Shown: positions 12,743-24,700 of the stretch, piece by piece | Position numbering within the stretch: position 1 is the first letter of the stretch | Layout: each line of letters opens with the position of its first letter | Notes under the pieces: model-generated | Told to the model about the DNA's origin: nothing | Seen by the model: the letters and a program-made list of their open reading frames with translations, nothing else | Databases searched by the model: none | Program-made: the position numbers and the translations under genes | Assembly (NCBI GenBank): GCA_916610825.1 | Contig: OU744448.1 | Span: 24,094,761-24,158,760, forward strand | Reading direction: 5' to 3' | From: Haliclystus octoradiatus | Taxonomy: Eukaryota > Cnidaria > Staurozoa > Stauromedusae > Haliclystidae | DNA length: 64,000 nucleotides

Positions 12743-15700
12743 TTATTCAGAAAACCTGATAAGCTACAAGTTATTCAAGCTATTCAAGCTAAAAGTTGTC
12801 TGACAATGTCTTGAAATGTGCAAACATGGTTTGAGGTAGGACAAGGAAGGTTAGGAAGGGAAAGGAAAATTGCAGGATACAGTATAAAGCAAAATTATTG
12901 GAAAAAATAGGTAAAATATGAAAAATGAAAATTTTAGTTTTTAAGTCATTGAGATTACTCAAGTGTTTACCTAAAAGTTGAGGTTTGCGGTTCAAGATGA
13001 TACATTTTGTCGGGCCCTGGTTAAAACTAATCAAAATTACTTCTTTTTCCTCGGCCTTTATCTTGAACGTCTCTTTGGAGCTATTGGCTTTATTTTAAAT
13101 GGAGCATCCATTGTTCATAACAATGAATCAACCAAGAATAAATATCTCCAGGGAGGACTTTAAAACATAAAGTGGAAATTAAGGCAGGGATTATAGCCTA
13201 CAGCGTACTTTGGAGTGCACATTCCTAACGTTCAATTTACTGCAAGCAAAAGCACGGCATGTTCAAAAGTTTGATGAATACTTCAGACCAAAAATGGGAA
13301 CTTTTACACCCGCTAGTAATCTTTATAAGTTTTTGAATTTGGAACATTTGAAATCAAAAATGATATAACATATAGTACCAAGGTCTTTTACAGAGATGAA
13401 AGAAAATAGCAAAAGCTAGTTTATTGTTGTTGTCCACTATATATGTGGTTAAATGGACAATTAAGCTGAGGATATTGGGACGTGGACAGACCATGTGATT
13501 GGGTGAGTCCAACATTATTAACCCATTGTTTCAATCTTGGTATGCACATGACAATGTTACATGCTACAAATGTTACAACAGGGTGTGATAGTCATTCTTG
13601 CCAAAGTTGTCTAGCGTGCAAGCTGCTTTAAATTGCCCTTATCAATCTGCAATTGTTTTTCACAATTTGTTGATCATTGTTGATTTTGGCTATTTTATTA
13701 ACCATTATGCAGTGCTGCATTTTGTATTAGATCGTATTGATTTCATTGTGCATCATTGCAGTGCTGCAAATCAGGCTGCTAAGATTTCTAAAACATCAAA
13801 TGAGTACCATCTAAGGATGGCAGACGGAATGGTCTAAAGGGAATTGCATTGTGAGTACCTGCGGCGCATCGTTGCGCATTGACAACCAAAGCTTATCTAC
13901 CATGAAATCTGTGAAATTAATTTGCAGCGTCGTGGCTGAGATCAACAAAGAGCATTTAACATCATTTCTCTCAGCGAAAAGAGCCACTCTTCTAGAAATG
14001 GAGGAGTAGTACGGATGCCTTCAGTAGGGCGTTATTGTCTCAATTACTAAGTACTACTTAGTAATGCACACAAGGTTCCACACCCTCCCACATTGTAAAT
14101 AGGTAAGGTAAGTATACTAGATATTCCACTGACTTACAAATGTTCCTGGTGCTTACCCCTGAAAAAGCAGTTCAGGAGTTCATGAACAGTTTATGAACAG
14201 TTCATGAACGTTAAATGGCCCCAGATGTTCATGAACTCCTGAACTGTTTTTCGCAGGGGTAGTCTTAGTGGTGACATGTGTGCTTTCTTGGTATTCTAGC
14301 TTTTAGTAATAACGATTTTGAGTCCCAACAGCCAAACACCAAATGCCAAAGAACATAATGTGTGGTGTAGACAATGATTTTAACCATTGGTTTGTTGGGA
14401 TTGTTGCAGCGAATGATATACTTACTTGAGTTGATACCGAAGTGCATTGACAGCAAAATAAATACAATTTGCTTTGTTGATAAATGGTTTGTGGGTTAAA
14501 TTGTAGACTAAAACAATAAATAAATAGATATGTCTTATTGCAAGGCTGATTGGAGTTTCATGGATAATAGACAATGCAGACAGGTTTAAAAAAATGGACT
14601 TTTCAAATTATGATGAACATGTCAATTTCATTGGTTACGATGCCATTCAAAACTTTAATGCCATTTGATGTCAAGGGAAAATCGGCTTCCAGTAAATACA
14701 GGCATGATAGTCAAGCTCAGTCGAAAAAGAGGAAAAACCTTTGAAAAATACCAAAACAATAAAAATAACAATGCTTTGAGTGAATTTCCTTTGTTCCAGA
14801 GCTGATAGAAAACGAAGAAATTTGCTTTTCCGAGGAACTCTCTCATGCCTGTAAATAAGCAGAACTTGCTTCCAAAGCATTCTCAAACAACGAATCAACA
14901 GGCACTTTTAACTGGCACTGTGAAAAAGTTTTGAACAGTTTGAGGAACAGATTCATGAGCTGTTAATGAAATCATGAATACTTTTCACAGGGGTAGTTGC
15001 CAATTCTACAGTAGGAATTGTCATGCTGTTTATACATTACACAATACACATACGTAGTAAATGCTATATAAAATTAATCTAGCCTATTGTTATCATCAGA
15101 GTGCCTTTCCTTGCCTTACTACATATCTATCATCATTAAATTACCGACTATGAAATGGAAAGCATTTCATAACTGCTTATTGTTGCATTATTGTCTGAGC
15201 TGCTGGACTAATTAACAGGACAATATGCCTTAGAACCACGGCCGTAAATAAATTGAGGGAAAGTTTGGGCAAATTTTGAAACGTAAAATTGCTAAATCGT
15301 GCAATGTTGAAAGTTTTGAAGTATGTAAGCGTCCATTTAAGCATATGCTGCACCCATTTTCAAGAAAAGTGCTCATATTTTCCGAAAAAATTAAAGATAC
15401 CTTCCAGTTAGGAGCATTTAGCTATGGATGTGCATACAACAGCAACAATAGACATATTAAGTTAAATCGTCATGTGACTTCTGTTGGTTGTTAACATACC
15501 ACATTGCGTACAAAAACAATAGAAAACGTACTAAAAAGTTGGTCATATTGCACTATATTTTGCTTTGTTTTTTATTATTTTTACAGACAGATTGCACTGT
15601 TTGTTATTGTAACTGGTTTGTAGATAATGTTTACATAGATCAATATTGCCATTCTAAAAAATTCTATAATTACAGCGGCATGCAGTAGGGTTCAACTTGA

Positions 15701-18700
15701 TGGATTAAGATGAATTTCCCGGTATGTTTTCAAGAAAAGAACAAATTACATAAGACATGAGTAAACTCAACAGGTTGATTTGTTGCTTCAATGCAATCAT
15801 AAGTGTTGATATTGACAATTTATATTATGTTATAGAAGTAGAAGAAGCAGAAAGCACAAATGACACAAATATAGAGCTGAAACACATAAATTAATGGTGA
15901 AAGATGAATAATAATTATATTGCTAAATAATTAATTCAAACCAAGGATCACACTCCTGATTAAATTAAACCATGAGATTGTTTGAATATTTACACTTACA
16001 ACTGCTTTAATGTCAGAAAGAAATATTGTTATTGACCACCATCTCTTTGGATGAATCCAATAGAGTTCCATGAGAAATGAGATGCAATCAGGATGATACA
16101 TTAATAGATGGTGGGTTATGTTACATTCAACAACTCTTTGAATATCAAATAGTTTACAAAATACAAGGCATTTCTCGAGCTGGTAGTTTTGGTCAGTCTT
16201 GTTTGGGTGGTTTTGGTTTCGGTGAAATTTGGCTTTAGTAAGCTCCATATTTTGCTCCATAAATGCTGTTAAGGTTTTGCAATAAACATATCAATATCAT
16301 CAATGTAGTGCTTTAAAAAAAATTACTCCAGTAATTCTTTTCACTGCAGATGTCAACTATACTGCCCACAAAGTGATAGGAGCAACAATTGAGCTAATAT
16401 TCAAACATTTACAAATGTTAAATCGCTTGAAAATCGTTAGAAACGGGGGCAAAACATATTAGCTCCTGCCTTCACGACGCATGTTTCACGAAGGAACAAC
16501 AAGCGGATGATGCATCAAAACACACAATACAAATCATCTGACTACCCCTGCGAAAAACAGTTCAGGAGTTCATGAATAAGTCATGAACGTTAAATGGACC
16601 CAATCTTTATGAACCTTCACAGACAGTTCATGAACAGTTCATGAAAATTTGGAGTTATTTAACGTTCATGAACTCCTGAAATTTTTTAGCAGGGGCAGCC
16701 AGAGCAATTTAGCTTGATAGGTCTATTGTTATTTTTTGCCTTTGTTTTACTTTGTGACGAACAGTCTGCTTTGGCGTAGAATGGGCACAAAAGGCTGCTG
16801 TGAATTACAGGAAAATAAATGTGAGCCTACAGTAGTCTACCTCTGTCCGACTTTAAAGATTGCAGAACACCACTGAGAAGACATATCTCAAGCATGATAT
16901 TGCTGACTAGATTTTCTATAAAAAGACAAACAGATCAATGGAAACTGATCAATTTACCTTACAAATGATTAAAGATTAATAAAAATAACTTTTTATTATT
17001 CTAGTAAGAACTAGCCTGCTAACCAGGTATGGGTTTCATTGTTACAATACAATCTGAAATAATAGACACCCTTCTTCAACAGCTACCTGTATATAGTGGC
17101 CACTACAGTAATAAATTGAAAATATATTATTTTATAGAATCAATCCTGTATATAATGATCACCTGCATCTACAGTGGTCAAATTAACCAACATCTCAAAC
17201 TTGATTGTTATAAACAGGTATTACTCCGATACTTCGCTATTCTGAGTTTCACGCCATACCGCGATCATCAGGAAACTAAACTACATACTATTAGAGTGTT
17301 TTACAGTAAAAGTAACTTACCATTTAGTATAGTACTATATATAGTGACATAAGAATCCAATAAATGTTTATAAGTGACATTATCCACGCATAATTCCCTT
17401 TTTGAACTTTCTTCATGAATTGATAAATCAGATTTTGATGTAAACGACACTTCATCTATAATTGAGTCATTTATATTTGACGATGAGAATTTATTTTCAA
17501 ACTTTGCTAATAAATTGGAAGGAATAGATGATGAATTATACGTATCGCCAGGTGAATCTTCAATGCTTAAAATTGATGTATTTGCGCTTGCAATAGATGA
17601 GTTATTGTTACTACCAAATTCAAATGATTTGTTTGGTGTAGAGGAGGATGATGGATCATTCCAATTGCCAACTATTGGTTTACTTATTAGTGTTGGTGTG
17701 ATTCTTCGTTTTGGTAACTGGATCCTGATAGAAAATGAATAATAAGGATCAAAGAAAAAGATTATTTCAGAATCGTAACGTTCTCTGACCATATCTCCAG
17801 TTGTTTGATGAATCAATAAAGAAAGCGATTATGCTCAAAACTACCACGAACCTAGTAATACCCCCTGTGGTGTGAAAAATGGCACATTAAAGCTAGGTGT
17901 GACATGAGAATTTGTAAGGAGGATGAAAACTAAAATCTAGAAATCACTTTAATGTAAAGAATAATTGAGACGGTATCGCCCTAATGAAAGCACCCAGACA
18001 ACTCGTCTATTTCTAGAGGTGTGGCTCTTTTTGCTTTGATCAATAATGGTAAATGCACTCTTGACCATTCCATCCGTGACGATACTCATTTGATGTTTTA
18101 GATTAAGCCCAGGCTGAGTTGAACTTTGGAGGATCTGAAACACAGTTGACCAGATATGATCAGATCTGATTTCTGGTTGCTCTGCCATATGAGCTAATCC
18201 TCCCAAATTTGATGCAGGGGATAACATAAAAAGATGGAAAATTAAGGGCCGATATTAACCAAGTTTGGCTGTGAATTCTTATCAAAAGTAATAAAAAATT
18301 TGATTCAGTGTTATAAAATTTAAGTCAAACAATTTTTAGAAATTGTAAATATATTTTTGAGCTATACCTACAAACCAGATATTAGGCCTAACGAGATAGT
18401 ACATGTAGGACAGGTATTGTAAAATATGTTGAAGGCCTTTAGTCTCCAATTAACTTTAGTTATAGTCTACAAATTTTTCCTTAATATGCTATAGTACAAA
18501 ATAGTTAAAACATGGTAGGCTACCTTGAATTATTTTTGAATTTTGCTTTTTGTAGTGAGTGTAATTGAAAAAGAAAAATGAAACTGTATTTCTTCCAAAG
18601 TACACTTGAACTCTCAACCAATTAGAATTAAGAAATAATTAGGCCAATTAGAATTAAGAAATTTTTGCAGGTATGTGATTATTATTATTGTAAGATTGAT

Positions 18701-21700
18701 CTCACAATCCCACATGATATTGATATTACAAACGACCCAGTCCCAAACCAAACTATGATCATTTGAATGGATAGGCCTACACAACACATTGGTAGTCAGG
18801 TGAACGTTTTAAACCAATAAAAAGTAATTGAGAATTGAGTGTTGCCTTACCGAAAGTACCTTGTAGTATATTTCTATGACACGCTATTGTCAAGCATATT
18901 TTATAGCCTCCTTTAGATTGTGATTTATTATCAAGGCAAACCGCATGCTTACCCCTTAGTTACATTGCGGTTGCGTAGAGAACAGGTTATAACCAATTGA
19001 ACATTTATCCTCAATACGGGTTAATTCGCTACTGTCTGTAGTGATTTTACGTCTTGACTTTCTTACATAATATTGGTTGATTAACAGTGTATTTTATATT
19101 ATATTATCATTGGAATAACTTGATTTTGATTTCATTTATACAAATTAAATTCACAAAAAGTTACATCGAAGCTGTCGTTATACATTGTCAGATCCATAAT
19201 CTTCTACACCTGTAGGCTATCACTCCTCTATCTCTAGAGGAATGGCTCTTTTGATGTTGAGTTCTCTTAGCCGCATCATTGCAGATCAATTTAAATAGAT
19301 TTAATGGCGGATAGGTCTACTTGGGAAACAAAAAAGGTGAATATCGGCTGATAATGACCGAATTCTGCCGACGTCATTATGCTGATATTCATCAAGCATG
19401 AGAATCTGAGATCAATAACTGTCAATGACTAACTGGCCAATGTTGTAACATATAATCATTACATCATGCGCCCCAAAAACACAATTATCAATATCGAACT
19501 GCTTGATTTTCGAATTGACCTGTTATCTATGATTAAAGCCTAGTAACTTACCTTCCGACTGATGGCAAACTTTCCATGCTTGGGAAATCTTGATTATCAG
19601 ATAAATTATATGTGTTTGTACTATCTCCAAAGGAACTGTTTGAAGATATACTAACATTTTTTGTAACTGACTTGACAGGTATTGGTGAAATGTCAACATT
19701 TCTCTGATGAGGATTAATATGTTTTGTGCCACTGATTGATGGTACGCCACTAGTAGAGCCATGAAATAATTTTTGAGAAGTTAATTTTCTTCTAGATGAT
19801 TTGTCTTTCTGTGCTGAATGTTTATTACTGGTACTTTTATTATGTGATCTTCGTTGAGGCGAGCATGATTCAAGTTGCTTTTGATTGAGTAACAATGATA
19901 ATTGCTCTCTAACAATGTTTAAGAAATAAGGGACAAAGTCTTTCACTAGGCTAATTTTTTCATCGCCGATAAGTTCTTTGATGGATAACTGGAATATGAA
20001 AGTAATCAAGTATAAAATATAAATATCATGAATATAGTTTGAAATGCAGATTTAATTTATAGGCCTACACCACTTTCGAAAATTGAGATTGTAGTGAGCA
20101 TAAATAATTTAGTATATAGTTGTCTAATGAAAATATAACAACCAAGTATTTAAATAATTGGGAAGTAATTTGGAAAATTTGACAAGTAGGCTATTAATGC
20201 ATGCATAGTTGTTGAATAGTTTCTGGATATTCTAGTCTAGGTCTAGAGCTCTTTCATGGTGAACATAATACAATTTCTCAAATATAGACTGCCAAAACTA
20301 CTAAATGTTGATTACAAGGACAAACAACTCATGACGATGTGTTTCTAATTAAAATTAGGATACTAATTCCAGACATGCATACAGCTGAGGAGGAAAATTT
20401 TATGTTCCAGAACACATTGAATTATTTATCAGTCTGGCAATGGCGTATTCCTATCAATTGAGATAATCTACTGATTTCTGCAATTGCATAAAGGCATACG
20501 TAATTAAGATTTCAAACATACAAGGCGTGTAACTCAATGCCACACGTGATTACGTATACTATGATAGCGAGGTTAATTACAATACGAGGCTAAAGTATGT
20601 TATATCACAACTTACCCGTTTCAAAGGTTAATCAAGTTAATTAATTAATAGCTGATTAAATAACTACGAATCAGATCCATAATAGTTAGGCGGATTAGAG
20701 TATCTTGTAGAGCGACGCAACTCAGGCGAGACTAGAATGTCATCATTAGGTAATCGATTTTCATTGTCATTACTGTTATTGCTATCACTACTAGTATGAT
20801 CAGAAGATATGCGTTCAGCCGAATTACCTGTTGATCTTGTAGCTTTTGCCGCATCCATTGCAGTAGGTGTGTCTATGGAGGCCGGAGGGGGTACTCGACC
20901 TATCTGATTTTGTGAAGCAAGAATCATGCACCCCTTGGATTGCAAGCATGCCGTGTTAGTGCCTTTGGTAACAACAAATTCAGCCACTCTTGTAGGACCA
21001 CTAGGTAAGAGACGGTACAGAATATGCTCTCCTGTTGTAAACTCTGCCATAAAAGGGATTCTTAGGTTACACCCTAGTAGGATGTTAGCTGGCGATTTAC
21101 CCCTTGCTATCGATGTTGTGCAATACACTAACAATATTTTATAAGAAACATATCGAATGAAACTCGTAAGCTACGATGCCATGCCTTCATGGCCCGCTTA
21201 ACAGTCTGAACTGACAGCTCCGCCAAACCGTTGGCACGGGGAAAGTATGCAGGTGATTAGGATTTGCAACAGCCTGATTTTGATAGCCAACCAACGATCT
21301 CATCGTACGTTATCTGAACCTAAATGTTTTGCCATCCCGAAACGGGAGAACAAAGCAGAGAAAACACGAATAATATTGGGCGTTGTTCTATCCGGACAAG
21401 GAAATGCCGCGAGCCAGCCACTGCCTGCATTTCCTATATTGGAATATGTCCAAAATCCATGTGCAGCCGCTCCCGCGGTAAAATTGTAGGCCACTCATGG
21501 TTTGCTTTGCTTGTTTTAGGAAGCAAATCTGCAGACTGTTTACAGCTGGAAACAAACCGATCTGCGTCTCTTGCCATACCTGCCACCATGCCCCATTTTG
21601 AAGAAATCGCTGAGTCACATTTATGCTTGATGAGTAGAATGGCCCTACTAAACACAGAGTCACACAGTGTAATAGGAATATAGGGAACAGAGCCACTATA

Positions 21701-24700
21701 TATAACGTCCTTTTCCAGGGTTAGAATCGACTCAACTCATGCGAAAGGGCGTTTTGCTTGTGACGGAGTTTTCCAATTCCCGGAGATTACGCGTTTTTTA
21801 TGCTTTTGGCAACAGGATCCAGATTTGAAGCTAGTTGCAACAAATGCTTCGAGCTTGTGTTATTATTTGGTGCTCTAGTATAATTTATTTTACTAACCAG
21901 TTCTTGATCAGGTTGAATACCTGCAGCAGAAATTCTGTATCCCAAAAAAGAGATTTCTGTGGCATGTTCAGTGCATTTTTCTGCATTGATGGACATTTTT
22001 CGTGAACAAAGATAAAATGGCTTTTAATCTTTTATTGAGTGGTTCCTTGGTTTTTTCAAATACTGGGAAGTCATCCTGATAGGCAGTCAAACCTTTGAAC
22101 CCAGCAAGGGCATCTTCAATAACGCGCTGGAAAGTTGAAGAACTATTTTGCATTCCCATTTGCAGGCGAGTGACTACATACAGGCCCTTGTTAGTATTTA
22201 TTACTGACAAATTTTGAGCAAAATCATCAAGTTTAACTTGCCAGTACGCCAACTGTAGATCAATTTTTGCACTATATGTTGCACCCTCCATCTTGGATAA
22301 AAATGGTTTCCGATTTCATTCCATACTTTAGTAGAAATGATTGAGCATGACACACCTGTATCATGCAACATGCTAACTGTGCTCTCATTTATAATAACAG
22401 ACCCAGTTGCTAGAGATATGTTGTTGGCTACATTTACGTCCTCGTTAAAAGAATGCAAGATACAAGCTATGTCTTCATCATAATTGGTACTGTGGTCTTC
22501 AGTATTATTTTCTTCAATTCCAACACGATTGACATTATAATCTGGTTGATGTGGTTTTTATAACAGAGCATGATGAATAATGCACATGCGTATCACAAGA
22601 GTATTAATAGGGTCGTTCCTAGTACGGGGGTATTCAAGTAGAAGTAAGAGAGTTCTTTCAATTCTTATCCATTTATTCATGTCCACACAAATCATGAATA
22701 CTGTATATAGAGAAATCTTTAACTTTCGGTGTTTGATCAGGACAGACAAGAGAAATTTTGAGCCCATGGAATCTCTTGGCCCGAAATTTTTGTATCGCCA
22801 ACTCGGGAAGAATTCCGATGATGACTTTAGGTCAATGTACAATTAACACACGCATGGCAAAACTTTATGCCGCGGACTCAACTCTAGCGACCGCACCTTA
22901 CCTTACTTGCAATTTACGGCTACATATCCGGATCGGACTCCAGTGTGTATGTATGCAATTTTCTTTTTACTTTGTAATTTTATTGTAAATTCAACCACAT
23001 GAGCTTATATAGGCCTAAGCTTGTTTGTGTGGGAACGAAGGACTGGACAGCAGTCCCATTAAATACATCTAATTGAAATTACAATGAGCTTTTATTACAT
23101 CAAAGGTACATACAGATAAATAGGGTGAAGTCTGCAAATTTATTGCTCGGCACTCCCCTCAAAGAAAATTTCTCGGGACGGACCTTGATGTTAATTACTT
23201 ATCAATCAAATAAAAAAATTATAAAATAAAACAAAGAAATTAAAAATCTACAAACAAAGTATATTATAAATATACTAATTGTTGAAAGCGTTTTTGAAAA
23301 TATCCAAAGTCACGCCCTAATTTTGAAAGGTCAAAAGGCAAAAGTCACGCGGAAAAAGTCGACAACAACCGTTGTCCGTCGAATATAAAACTAGATCAAG
23401 GTATGATATTAAACACATTGCGTGTGTCGATTTCATCTTTCTGTAATTGTGTTTTTGTTGAAGAAACGCGTCTGCTGAAAGGCAAACAGGGGGTCATGCA
23501 ATGGCTTTTAATAGCCAATCATTGAGATTGAAGCTAACAAATCAGTGAAGCACTGACGTTAAGCTGCGGGAGATCGACCAAAATAGCGCAATGAATTTTA
23601 TAGACGTTTAGATCATCATCCGCGGCGAAGTGAATACAAAGCGTTTTGCCGCTGTTTTAGTAGTCAACACCTTGATGCATAACATGCGTTAATCCAGTGT
23701 TTTAACAGAAAAACTCCATCGAAGTCTAATAAAACCTTTCTAAACTCTACATTTTACGTTCAATTTCTGTCATGTATGGCCAACAAGGTGTCCCGAAGAT
23801 ATGGGCATATCTGTTCTGGAAAATGGACCATTTCTTTTTCGCGAGAAAAAAGTTACGATTTTTTGAAGTCTAGACTTGGTTATCTTTCCATAATGGGCTC
23901 TCTTGTCATTCTGGCATGAGTTCCGACTTTTGAAGGAGCACTATTTCTGAAATATGGTACTTTCAAAATTAAATATCTCCGCTTATAAGAGTCCAAATCG
24001 AAAAATTATTGCCGCCATTCCTATTTATTTTGCATGGGCTACTTGATTCCGGAATAAAATTTTTTGGTGTCATGTGCACTTTAACATCAAACTTTTTACG
24101 CAGAATATGTTAACATCTAATTTTTTGATATCAAATCAAAATATTTTAATAGCAAACTTTATAAAATCAAAATTTTTAACACAAAATTTTTTAACGTCAA
24201 CGTTTTAATGCAGAATCTGCAGAAGTTTTAATACCAAATTTTTTAACGTCGAACTTGTTAACGCAGAAAAAACGAACTTTTGACACAAACAACTTCTACG
24301 TTAAACATTTCGGCGTAAGAGCAGGACCCCGTACCTAGCCTGGGAACCCGGTTTGTCATTTCCCACCGGTCATTGCGAATGTCCTACTGACTATTGACTA
24401 GCAATTGCAATGAGATAGTTTGGATACTGAAATTACGAATTTCTTAAGAAACTTCCAACACCTAAAATTCAAAGTCTCAAATCTCAGGCTTATAAAAAAT
24501 ATCTAGGCCTATCTGCACAGTTTGCAAGAGATGCAGCCTGCAGATGCCAATCTGAGTGATCTGAGTACGAGCTGGAGCTCCGGGATTATTACGCCTATTT
24601 ATTGCCAACAATTTACACTGATTAAAAATAATCTTATAATTAATCATCCTGTTATTAGGCCTGCTGCCATATAATATTTGAAAAACTTAGTCAAACCTCA

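Larger units (their letters stand above)
20664..22458 (-). mobile_element. Degraded Ty3/Gypsy-type LTR retrotransposon
   Basis: Read 5' to 3' on the minus strand, the fragments fall in Gypsy order: protease (22458 down to about 22300, with HDTG as the active-site triad), reverse transcriptase (22291-21968, with YQDD), the RT end (FLGYRISAAGIQPD near 21900), integrase pieces (21696-21300) and the integrase C-terminal region (21134-20664, with GKSPA and RRSTR). RNase H is missing between about 21790 and 21700, and frames break repeatedly. Clear LTRs were not seen. It sits inside CDAN1 intron 1 in the same orientation as the gene. Confidence 0.85.

Noticed and set aside
14655..14898. Two overlapping minus-strand open frames
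   Set aside because: Both lie across the CAGGCATGA MITE; the matching stretch at 51319 gives unrelated frames.
16000..16133. Minus-strand open stretch with a perfect GTAAGT donor and FLMELYWI, considered as CDAN1 exon 4
   Set aside because: Its phase does not connect to exon 5, and the alignment is poor. The 66-nt exon at 16841-16906 matches the human helix and fits both phases.
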